A stretch of DNA of 55,676 nucleotides from positions 1-55,676 of the IMG/VR virus record IMGVR_UViG_3300008116_000079; one strand, given 5' to 3'. The position numbers and the translations under genes are program-made. Below, piece after piece: positions 38,801 to 45,231 of the stretch (positions are counted from its first letter, which is position 1; each line of letters opens with the position of its first letter). A model generated the notes under the pieces. The model worked only from the letters and a program-made list of their open reading frames with translations, searched no databases and had not been told where the DNA came from. The stretch comes from a virus.

Positions 38801-40692
38801 TAAATTGGTTCAGGTCTACCTAAAAAGGTATTGTCTTGCCATCTAGCCGCATTATTCTCATTTACTTTCAAATCATAAGGAGGAAACCACATAACCCTAC
38901 CTCCATTGTTACCTCTTTCACAATATGGTAAATCGTTATATGTGAACCCCATTGTGTTTGAAGTTTTCCATGCCAAGTTTTCAATTGAAAACATATATTT
39001 TTTAGCATAAAACCCATCACCAGGTGGTCCTTGAAATATATTTGTTGAATTTTTTGCCCCAAATGAATTATTTCCCGTTGAGTCATAATTACCACTAGAC
39101 ATTGGTGCAATATTAATATTCCATGGTCTACTGTCACCACCCATAACACTATCATCAAACTTTCTAAGGTTTGCCGTTTTTTTCATTGTGTCGGTGTAAT
39201 TCATGTAAGACCTATCTTTTGTCCAAACTCGACAATATTCTGCACCCGTTTCTTGATTAAATTTATCGACAAATTTTATTGCCGAACCTCTAGATAACAT
39301 TGAGTCCCCTTCTTTGAAAATTCTACTTGTTTGGTCAATAACATTACCAACGTGTGTTCTCGATGCAATACCGTCTTTAGGCATTGAATTCAAAATTTCT
39401 TGTGTTAAACCAAGAATAGAATCTTCTCTAAAATCGTAGTTCGTTGACTTTGAATCGTTATATCCATTAGCCTCTTGTGATTGAAATTCATTATTATATA
39501 ACCCAATTTTATTTTGAGAGTTTTTACTTATCCATGTTAATTTACCACTAATTTGACCACCCTGAGTTATATTTCTTTGTTTTTCAAATAAATTTGCTTG
39601 AACAGGGTCAAACATTAAACTTAAATAGTAACTACTTTTTACAACTCTGTCATTAAAATCTGACATTGTATATTTAACGTCCTCACCTCTATCATCACCA
39701 ATATACGCAACCCCTTTTGGTGCTTCTAAACCTAATAAATTTCTTACACCGGCACCAACCCTATCAGTAAAATTAAATAATTTTGATGATTGTTGTGAAC
39801 GGGCGGTAGTTGTATAATTTGGGGCGTATTTTGAATATGACAGTTGGTCATATAGTGTTTGTCTTTGTCCTTCCCCCATGTATTCAACAAATAAATCGGA
39901 AGGTTTCCTCCCCAATTTTGGTCTTCTTTCTATCCCAATTAAACTTCCTAAAACACCCGTAACATCTTGTAAAATGGCACCGGTCTCTGTTCTTGGTGTT
40001 GGTCTATTTTCAATTGGATTTCTTGGGTTTGTTAAATAATCACCAGGTATTTCACTAAATGGAAATTCAAGTCCGGCAACTGTTTGAAGGAAATCAACAC
40101 CCTTACCTATTAAAGTTTTATCAACAGTAATTTTATAGTTTTTTTGAACTAAAGGTTCTCTACCTGTAACGAGATTTATCGCAGTAGCAGTGTTACCTTC
40201 CAACGCATCGATTAATCTAACCCTACCTAAAGTTGCGGATGTTAAGTTTTGTTGTATTCTTGCGAAAACGGGGCCTAATTTATTTTCTCGAATATTTTGA
40301 GTCGCGAATTTCATTAATCTTGAATCGTTTTCAAAATTTTGACCACCCATTATTCCAATTAAATTGGGGGATTGTGTCATCGTAAACGAATCAAGATAAC
40401 CGTCAGATATATCTCCATTATTAATCCAAGCCAACATTGGTAGCGTTGTATCGGTATATTCTTCTATTGTATTATCAGGTGCTCTGTATAAATTTTGACC
40501 AAAAGTATTTGCAAAAAATACCGACCAATTTGTTTTTACATCACCGGGGTCAACATTTGCAAAATTATTTAAATTTTGAACAACATAATTGGTATCCGTA
40601 AAGGTTTGTGGTCCGTTCGGTCTATTTAAAGTTTTTGAAATTAAATAATCTCTAAAAACCTTGGTGTTATTAAAATCTAAGTATGTTGGCAT
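35845..40692 (-). CDS. Giant virion protein with OmpA-like segment, probable baseplate hub/tail protein
   Basis: The protein is 1615 residues. The N-terminal half (1-700) is unannotated and includes NTMGFTYNDLPYCERGNNGG and TGTISFKVIVDHPSILNLLV. Residues ~860-905 read DIRIKISSSASSSASSDYNE then RLAIRRSHSVLQDIF. This matches the OmpA-type peptidoglycan-binding pattern (beta strand, Y/N-N-x-x-L-x-x-R-R-A/S-x-x-V). Residues ~1090-1170 (CVIRIGDFYHSKVVIRDVQI, then VASVTLQVSFIGG) are a beta-rich tail-type segment. The C-terminal ~300 residues are helical and charged. It follows the tape measure gene, with TATTTATA inside an inverted repeat immediately before the ATG. A hub or cell-wall-contact role is inferred. 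Confidence 0.6.
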   Translation of the reverse strand: MPTYLDFNNTKVFRDYLISKTLNRPNGPQTFTDTNYVVQNLNNFANVDPGDVKTNWSVFFANTFGQNLYRAPDNTIEEYTDTTLPMLAWINNGDISDGYLDSFTMTQSPNLIGIMGGQNFENDSRLMKFATQNIRENKLGPVFARIQQNLTSATLGRVRLIDALEGNTATAINLVTGREPLVQKNYKITVDKTLIGKGVDFLQTVAGLEFPFSEIPGDYLTNPRNPIENRPTPRTETGAILQDVTGVLGSLIGIERRPKLGRKPSDLFVEYMGEGQRQTLYDQLSYSKYAPNYTTTARSQQSSKLFNFTDRVGAGVRNLLGLEAPKGVAYIGDDRGEDVKYTMSDFNDRVVKSSYYLSLMFDPVQANLFEKQRNITQGGQISGKLTWISKNSQNKIGLYNNEFQSQEANGYNDSKSTNYDFREDSILGLTQEILNSMPKDGIASRTHVGNVIDQTSRIFKEGDSMLSRGSAIKFVDKFNQETGAEYCRVWTKDRSYMNYTDTMKKTANLRKFDDSVMGGDSRPWNINIAPMSSGNYDSTGNNSFGAKNSTNIFQGPPGDGFYAKKYMFSIENLAWKTSNTMGFTYNDLPYCERGNNGGRVMWFPPYDLKVNENNAARWQDNTFLGRPEPIYTYQDTSRTGTISFKVIVDHPSILNLLVREHFKGMSDDEAENYINAFFAGCEELDFYDLVRRYTQLDSNDIKLLQNFLDKGKDPEFIQQYKVTTEPPVVDTPVTSTVKDECGPPTQKTFNLKFDNDRPDPNSKSLETSRNYSELYNSYIPTRKTTYINQLDTLIKQLTGFSQNDVQVKKEKSYIFGNENVTITQSLIDEQKTKIGDYFDKATSGYSDYQSSLNELKSKLSGKTAEDIRIKISSSASSSASSDYNERLAIRRSHSVLQDIFDTISNGGKKPNMIWISDLTPTNKNLGDNDKLIIERGKPIEIIKEYKIKDFGYDYDGKIIVESVNYGENFTGGQPETNCIGKDFIKVRELGTYSPISFYCRQTTFELKYENRSRTEQPASQPKNNPTNPVTTVEPNGKIPISQPSKKPPIDPIKRVIAKTLSECFYFKKLEETDPISFKSLKDKLKYFHPAFHSMTPEGLNSRLTFLLQCVRPGDTIPIKGISEDSDLNARNTSFGPPPICVIRIGDFYHSKVVIRDVQISYDDGGQILWDLNPEGIGIQPMVASVTLQVSFIGGHGLSKPVERLQNALSSNFFANTEMYDERSISTNETIGGMTPEEFTKDFLDKLNQSYYNITPSADLIKNNKNITQNNYMGVPVGNTTNVEEMSYTELVTNLFDLTKNYFEKYVSIYNQIYTKYGKDITTMLLKNDYRPIYQYDVYTSTSPTPGKVLELFGLHEKRKELSVYSEGLELALNNFIDNSSTTYLSNLFTFDKVITGSLLIDTNEKIIKPFIKKVIQEKVDKISDGEILKELEESRNDLIKTLDKLNFVIKNAKDSTIDNDTVKSLQFSGFTSDLLYKEYESCITYIEENHSKLTVDLSTNITFLNPTIQSSDFDFIISQLLFDKIESFMNLFTDTSLYPETVKNKLKTRLQNFINVPNKKDFKFTKFKDRKNGKEINFDVITISDETNGTIINESTKIFSESNEVTNKLNFYRKK

Positions 40693-40698
40693 CTATTA

Positions 40699-40706
40699 TA
40701 TAAATA
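40699..40706 (-). promoter_or_regulatory. Late-type motif TATTTATA within an inverted repeat
   Basis: The octamer starts the gap 6 nt from the ATG and is enclosed by ATCTATT-ATATA-AATAGAT (40691-40709), whose downstream arm touches the start codon. Confidence 0.55.
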
Positions 40707-40723
40707 GATATTTTTTGATTTTT

Positions 40724-42652
40724 TTAACTAAATGTTCCAATATATTCTCTATAATCTGATGTCATTGCCATTTGATTCATAATTTCGTTTCTTATTGCAT
40801 CCGCATTGACATTACTATTAATTGAAATTTCTAATTTTTTATTTTCACTAACAACATTACCGCCTCTGTTTTTGGTTTCATCTATTGCGTAAATCGTGTC
40901 GTTTATACTTGGAATAATAATATCTTTTTGATTTGGTCTAATAATGGCATCTTCCACTTTTTTTGTAACAAAATCATATCCCGTACCCTTAATCTCTCCC
41001 TTTTTACCCGTTAAAAGTTGACCTATCTCATTTTGACCACTTTTTGTTTGATTTAAATATTCATTAGTATTTTTTAAATATTCATCCACTTTTGAAAGAC
41101 CTCCTCGAACACCACTAGCAAAATCAACTTTCATCATTGTAACTATTTCTGAAACATTAAGACCTATTTTTTGCATTTCAGTATATTGTTCTAACGCAAT
41201 ATCTTTGGCACTCATTTTTTCGAATACTTCTTGATTATTCAATAAAACTTGTACTTGTTCGCTATTTAATTCATCCAAAGCAACTCTTGTTTGGTTACTA
41301 AATTCTCCAAATAATTCCTTTGGAACGTCGATAACCATTTTACCACCCTCCATTCTCGCTAAGTTCGTAATAAACTCTTGTTGTTTTTCGTCAAGATTAA
41401 ATCCTCCTGCCAATAAATCTGCAGACGCTGATGTTCTTTCAGCCGCTTTTATCGCGGTGGTTGATAATTCGTCCATACTCATACCTAATTCACCAGCTAA
41501 TGCCCTTGCTTTTCTTAAATTAACACCAGTGATTTCAAATTTACCCAATTCTGAATTATATGTTGCTAAAGAACCTGCAACACCAATCATTGCTTCTTGT
41601 AATCCACCAGCATCGTTTGTTGCCATATACATCAACTTTAAAGGGTCGTTAAAGTCTCCGATAGCCCCACCTATTGCCTGTAAATTCGCGGATAATCCAA
41701 TTGCTTGGTCAGGGTCAAATAGTTTTTCGGCTAAAGTAAACACACTTTGCATACTCATTTTAAATTCAATAGATTTTTGAACCATTCTTGTTAATCCATC
41801 AAATCCATTTTTAAAACCGTATTGGTTTAAATTTTTCATGTTTGTTTCGATTTCTGAAACAACTTTTCTTGCATTTAAACCTAAACTAATTGAGCTTGTA
41901 CCAGCTTGATTTATTTTGTCTAAGGCATCTGCCGCACCAAAACCCGTTTTTTCGTATGTTCCAATCATCTTCCCAAGAGTATCTAAATCACCAACAAATG
42001 CTCTTGATGTTACAGCCATGTCTCCAATTACTTCTCTATTATATAAAGTAAATTTACCCTGTTCTTCTATCATTGCCGTAATCGTATCCTTAACATCCTC
42101 AAATCCATAACCCATAGATATCATTTGAGGTAAAGTTTCCACAATTTCGGTTCTTAACCCTCTAGACAGTTTTCCTGAAATACCAATTTTTGAATTTATC
42201 TGATTGTGTAAATTCACTTCTTGTTCTAGTATTTCCGCACCCTTTGATGTCACCTCAGTTAACATGGATTTAAAAAAATTTGAACCCACATTTTTTAAAT
42301 TCTCACCAAAATTACCTTTTCCAAAAAGACCACCGTCACCAAATGTTCCACTTATTAATGATTGTACACCGTCAATAATATTAGACGCTTGAATCATTTC
42401 TGAACTTTGTACTTTATACGATTGGACACTTTGGTTTAAATTTTGTATTTTTTTTAAAGGTTCAATATCAACAGAACCCGATGATGATTGAGACGGTGTG
42501 TTTACTCTATTTTGTGATGACATATATTCATTCCAAGCTTGTAGAAATGCGGTTGACTCGCCCGGGTCAATTGCCCCACACGCACTTATATATATTTGAA
42601 GATTACCTCCGCTTTGATTGGCTAATCTTCTAAAATCCCCAAGATTCCTCAT
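40724..42652 (-). CDS. Tail tape measure protein (gp29-like)
   Basis: The protein is 642 residues (T4 gp29 is 590). It is strongly helical with long amphipathic stretches: VQSYKVQSSEMIQASNIIDG, TETNMKNLNQ-type heptads at ~250-330, and a central Ala/Gly-rich region (SVFTLAEKLF, AIGLSANLQAIGGAIGD). It ends in a mixed charged tail (NSNVNADAIRNEIMNQMAMT). Composition, length and position between the tail chaperone/tube genes and the hub genes identify a tape measure that sets tail length and sits inside the tube. TATTTATA is 13 nt upstream of the ATG at 42652. Confidence 0.75.
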   Translation of the reverse strand: MRNLGDFRRLANQSGGNLQIYISACGAIDPGESTAFLQAWNEYMSSQNRVNTPSQSSSGSVDIEPLKKIQNLNQSVQSYKVQSSEMIQASNIIDGVQSLISGTFGDGGLFGKGNFGENLKNVGSNFFKSMLTEVTSKGAEILEQEVNLHNQINSKIGISGKLSRGLRTEIVETLPQMISMGYGFEDVKDTITAMIEEQGKFTLYNREVIGDMAVTSRAFVGDLDTLGKMIGTYEKTGFGAADALDKINQAGTSSISLGLNARKVVSEIETNMKNLNQYGFKNGFDGLTRMVQKSIEFKMSMQSVFTLAEKLFDPDQAIGLSANLQAIGGAIGDFNDPLKLMYMATNDAGGLQEAMIGVAGSLATYNSELGKFEITGVNLRKARALAGELGMSMDELSTTAIKAAERTSASADLLAGGFNLDEKQQEFITNLARMEGGKMVIDVPKELFGEFSNQTRVALDELNSEQVQVLLNNQEVFEKMSAKDIALEQYTEMQKIGLNVSEIVTMMKVDFASGVRGGLSKVDEYLKNTNEYLNQTKSGQNEIGQLLTGKKGEIKGTGYDFVTKKVEDAIIRPNQKDIIIPSINDTIYAIDETKNRGGNVVSENKKLEISINSNVNADAIRNEIMNQMAMTSDYREYIGTFS

Positions 42653-42665
42653 AAAATTGTTTACA

Positions 42666-42673
42666 TATAAATA
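42666..42673 (-). promoter_or_regulatory. Late-type motif TATTTATA
   Basis: The octamer lies on the coding strand 13 nt upstream of the tape measure ATG, just after the stop (42680) of the +1-frame extension of the gp26-like gene. Confidence 0.55.
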
Positions 42674-42679
42674 TCAATT

Positions 42680-42830
42680 TTATTTATTTTCCAATTCTTG
42701 GATATAGTTAACATAATATCGTCTAATCGATATTGGCATTGAAAGAATATCCCCGTAGGAGAATCCTCTTCTTATTAGATATAAGATTTCGTCTAATTGA
42801 GACTTTCTATAGTCCGTAGAAAGGGCGAAA
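42680..42830 (-). CDS. Frameshift extension of the gp26-like protein (gp51-like C-terminal domain)
   Basis: After the gp26-like gene, the +1 frame is open to a TAA at 42680-42682. It encodes KSQLDEILYLIRRGFSYGDI then LSMPISIRRYYVNYIQELEN. The pattern (D-E-I-x-x-L-x-x-x-G-F-S/T-Y-x-x-x-x-x-M-P-x-x-x-R-R-Y/F) is typical of the C-terminal part of T4-type baseplate/tail chaperone proteins. There is no suitable ATG before it, but the frame overlaps the gp26-like gene through a T6 run at 42828-42833 (GAA TTT TTT CGC). Either a +1 programmed frameshift (UUU C), a natural indel, or a homopolymer consensus error would join the two. Translation from an internal TTG is less likely. Confidence 0.65.
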
Positions 42831-43556
42831 AAATTCGACCCCAAATCCAATAACAATTTGGATATTCTCTCCTGATGGGGTCATTACTTCTTTTTTTAGG
42901 TCAATTGCGGGTCTATTCTCTCTAACATATTTTCTAAAGTCTTGAGAATCTTTAATTGGTAGATTTTCAATGAAATTTCTAATGTTCATTGGGTCTTTAT
43001 TACCAGCCACCGATTTAATCATAAATTCAAGTTGTTTTGTGACAATTGGTGGTACACCAACTCCATTCCAACTTTTTTCAATTTGTTCAATTTCTTTTTC
43101 TTGTTTTTTTGTTAAAAATTTAAAAGTGATATCAATTTTTGAAACGTTGGTGGTATATTTAAATTCACCGTTTTCATTTGGTTCGAGATTAAAATCTTTA
43201 AACGACAACTCACTTAAATCAAAAGTAACATCGAATTCTTTACCTGTTTTTCCGTCAGTTATTTTATAACTGTATTCAGAACCAAAAGCGGTGTTTCTTA
43301 AAAATATTAAAACCGCCATTCTATCCTCATCCACTAAATCATCTAATTCAATATCTTTATCGATTATTTTTCTTTTTAACAACTCATCAATAACAGTATT
43401 GTTTTGGATTAAGTTTGATGAAGATAATATATTTTCATCTGCAGCGGTTAAATATGCAACTCTTACTGATTTTTTTTTATTTTTATAAAAAATACCTCTT
43501 GAAGGTAATTCAACAACATCATAAGCAATGTTGGGGTCAATTTTAAATTCTTCCAT
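42807..43556 (-). CDS. 26: T4 gp26-like baseplate hub/tail assembly chaperone
   Basis: The protein is 249 residues in frame 0. The N-terminus DVVELPSRGIFYKNKKKSVR is the L-P-S-x-G-x-x-Y signature of the T4 gp26 family. It is followed by YLTAADENILSSSNLIQN, then LLKRKIIDKDIELDDLVDED and VLIFLRNTAFGSEYSY, the usual 'T-x-x-D-E' and 'R-x-x-x-Y/F-G' elements. The frame-0 stop (TAG at 42807) comes directly after GVEFFRPFYGL. The +1 frame supplies a further conserved domain, so the full product is probably a fusion. It precedes the tape measure gene, the canonical location of frameshifted tail chaperones. Confidence 0.8.
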   Translation of the reverse strand: MEEFKIDPNIAYDVVELPSRGIFYKNKKKSVRVAYLTAADENILSSSNLIQNNTVIDELLKRKIIDKDIELDDLVDEDRMAVLIFLRNTAFGSEYSYKITDGKTGKEFDVTFDLSELSFKDFNLEPNENGEFKYTTNVSKIDITFKFLTKKQEKEIEQIEKSWNGVGVPPIVTKQLEFMIKSVAGNKDPMNIRNFIENLPIKDSQDFRKYVRENRPAIDLKKEVMTPSGENIQIVIGFGVEFFRPFYGL

Positions 43557-43557
43557 T

Positions 43558-43947
43558 TTATTTATTTTCTTCGTTTGATTTAAATGTTAATAGTGTCGAT
43601 TCTTTATCCATAATGAATTTAAATTTATTTGTTTGTAATTCACTATTTGAATAAGATTGTTCTTTTTCAAAATTTGAACCTTTTATTTTAAATTCTAATG
43701 AACTTATTATTTCACCAATAGGTGAAAGATAATCTATTTTAACACCAGTAATATCAAAAAAATCTTTTGGGTTAAAAATATAGTTTACTGTCTCATAAAA
43801 TTCGGTGGTAAAAATTAAATCATCACCTTCGTTATAAATTTTATATTTCCTAAAAAGAAATTGAGGAACATACACACCAATTACGTTGATTATATATCTA
43901 TTTTCAATTAGTGGTTCGATTGGTTCAAATTTAAATATGTCATTCAT
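43558..43947 (-). CDS. Hypothetical tail-region protein
   Basis: The protein is 129 residues. It begins MNDIFKFEPIEPLIENRYII and carries beta-rich segments (VGVYVPQFLFRKYKIYNEGD) and a Ser/Lys-rich C-terminal tail. No family is recognised. The FEPIEPLIENRYII opening, with E-N-R-Y/F near the N-terminus, recalls tail-tube-fold proteins, where the N-terminal segment reads 'R-x-N-R-F/Y'. It lies between the tube gene (after its terminator) and the gp26-like gene, whose start follows 1 nt after this stop. A minor tube-related protein is possible but unproven. Confidence 0.6.
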   Translation of the reverse strand: MNDIFKFEPIEPLIENRYIINVIGVYVPQFLFRKYKIYNEGDDLIFTTEFYETVNYIFNPKDFFDITGVKIDYLSPIGEIISSLEFKIKGSNFEKEQSYSNSELQTNKFKFIMDKESTLLTFKSNEENK

Positions 43948-43989
43948 AAATTTATCTTTTAACTATAACTATTATAAAATACAAAACTA

Positions 43990-44028
43990 TATAAAAAAGT
44001 AAAGGTCTTCCTTTTGAGAAGACCCTTT
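43990..44028 (-). terminator. Terminator after the tail tube gene
   Basis: On the minus strand GGTCTTC-TCAAAAG-GAAGACC (44004-44024) is followed by TTTACTTTTTTA. It lies 30 bp after the tube stop and would limit read-through into the less abundant downstream genes. Confidence 0.85.
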
Positions 44029-44054
44029 CTATTGATAAAATTATTTTTTTTAAA

Positions 44055-44543
44055 TTAGTACACCAAAATACATCTATCTGGTCGTAAAGAGCAAGTAATT
44101 GTTGCAATTTCATCTCTTGAATAATCCAATTCATTGAAGTTTAAATCGGTGATGAACGTACCTTGCATAATCCATTTCTCAACAACTACACCCGTCGGGT
44201 CTAACATTTCTAGTTCAATATCTTTCTTATAACCAGCAGCATAACCCATTCTACCTGTAACAGATTCTGCATGCAATCTAAACCATTCCATTAAAGCCTG
44301 TGCTGCCGATGGACCAATTGGGTCTCTAAAAGTTACTCTCATTTCAGCCCATTCAAATCTACCAGCAACATACGTTGAAGTATTTAAAAATGGTATTGCT
44401 ACCGAGTTTATTTTTGCCGAAGGTCTAGCCGCGGATGATACATACCATTCATTAATTCCCAATGAAGATGGGAACCTCAAAATGAATCTATTTTGACGTT
44501 TCGGTTCGTATGGAACCGGCATTTTCATTAATAAATCTGCCAT
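44055..44543 (-). CDS. 19: Tail tube protein gp19
   Basis: The protein is 162 residues (T4 gp19 is 163). Recognisable segments are PYEPKRQNRFILRFPSSLGI near the N-terminus, WAEMRVTFRDPIGPSAAQAL, MEWFRLHAESVTGRMGYAAG, and LEMLDPTGVVVEKWIMQGTF with the Asn-rich end NFNELDYSRDEIATITCSLR. Hexameric rings of this protein form the inner tube through which DNA passes; the sheath contracts around it. TATTTATA lies 29 nt upstream of the ATG and a strong terminator lies just downstream, consistent with very high late expression. Confidence 0.93.
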   Translation of the reverse strand: MADLLMKMPVPYEPKRQNRFILRFPSSLGINEWYVSSAARPSAKINSVAIPFLNTSTYVAGRFEWAEMRVTFRDPIGPSAAQALMEWFRLHAESVTGRMGYAAGYKKDIELEMLDPTGVVVEKWIMQGTFITDLNFNELDYSRDEIATITCSLRPDRCILVY

Positions 44544-44572
44544 TTTTTTTCTTTATTTTTATTATTCTTTAT

Positions 44573-44580
44573 TATAAATA
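44573..44580 (-). promoter_or_regulatory. Late-type motif TATTTATA
   Basis: The octamer is 29 nt upstream of the tail tube ATG, the longest spacing among the exact copies and the one most compatible with a conventional promoter -10 box. Confidence 0.6.
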
Positions 44581-44648
44581 CTCTGTTTATTAAAATTTTT
44601 TTTTATAATTACTTGGTTTTTTCTTTTTTTTTATTTATCTTTTATTAG

Positions 44649-44762
44649 CCCAGTATATACTAGTATTTATTATTTCTAGTTTTTATTATCTAGTTTTTAT
44701 TATTTCTAGTTTATTTAACATTTATTATCTACTAGTTTTATATACTGGTGTAATATACTGGG
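44649..44762. repeat. Iteron-like array flanked by 10-bp inverted repeats between sheath and tube
   Basis: The ends CCCAGTATAT (44649-44658) and ATATACTGGG (44753-44762) are perfect inverted repeats. Between them lie four imperfect head-to-tail copies of TTATTAT(TT)CTAGTTTT, at about 44667-44684, 44683-44698, 44697-44712 and 44722-44740. The right end also duplicates TATACTGG. The region is non-coding in all frames of useful length. It may be a transcription attenuator, a protein-binding array or a replication-associated element; the sequence does not decide. Confidence 0.6.
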
Positions 44763-44769
44763 TAATTTT

Positions 44770-45231
44770 TTAAATATTTTCAAAAGAAGCGCCTGTAGGT
44801 GTAATTATGAATTCCACATCAATAAACTCCAATGAACGAGTTGGTTTAATATAGATTTTACCTCTCAAAGTATTTGCATCTATATCCTCCGGGTCATTCG
44901 ATACTGTTACTCTGAATTCATAGACACCTCTTTCTCTTTTTATTGATTCCAATATTGGATTAACTAATCTTAAGAACTCATTACGAACTTGTTCATCATT
45001 TTGTTCAAATAAAAGTCTAACCGCAACTGCTGATATTAATTTTCTTGCTCTCAATAAAAGTCGTCTTACGTTTATTCTATCCAAAGCAGATTCTCTAACT
45101 TGTAAAGTTTTGTTACCCCAAATTATGGTACCTGTATCAGCAAAAGTCGCAATTGGGTTGATTCTATTCTTATACAAATCGTCTCTTTCATCCAATGTTA
45201 ATTTTTTGTATGCTTTGATCATTATCCACAT
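44770..45231 (-). CDS. 18: Tail sheath protein, C-terminal part (frame-separated)
   Basis: The protein is 153 residues. From residue ~9 it aligns with the conserved C-terminal domain of gp18-type sheath proteins. KLTLDERDDLYKNRINPIAT is followed by FADTGTIIWGNKTLQ, SALDRINVRRLL, LLFEQNDEQVRNEFLRLVNP, IDANTLRGKIYI and FIDVEFIITPTGASF. This is the domain that contacts the tube and the next sheath ring. It is in the +1 frame relative to the upstream sheath gene, overlapping it by 44 nt. The ATG used here (MWIMIKAYKK) is simply the first available and may not be a real start. Whether this is expressed as a separate chain, by frameshift, or is an artefact is open. Confidence 0.75.
   Translation of the reverse strand: MWIMIKAYKKLTLDERDDLYKNRINPIATFADTGTIIWGNKTLQVRESALDRINVRRLLLRARKLISAVAVRLLFEQNDEQVRNEFLRLVNPILESIKRERGVYEFRVTVSNDPEDIDANTLRGKIYIKPTRSLEFIDVEFIITPTGASFENI

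Noticed and set aside
38868-39158. 96-codon minus-strand frame inside the 1615-residue gene
   Set aside because: Alternative frame of an intact gene, low-complexity Ile/His-rich, with no start signal.
44649-44762. Insertion-sequence remnant or MITE between sheath and tube
   Set aside because: Inverted ends exist, but no target-site duplication or second copy is seen in the window. Kept as an unexplained repeat array.
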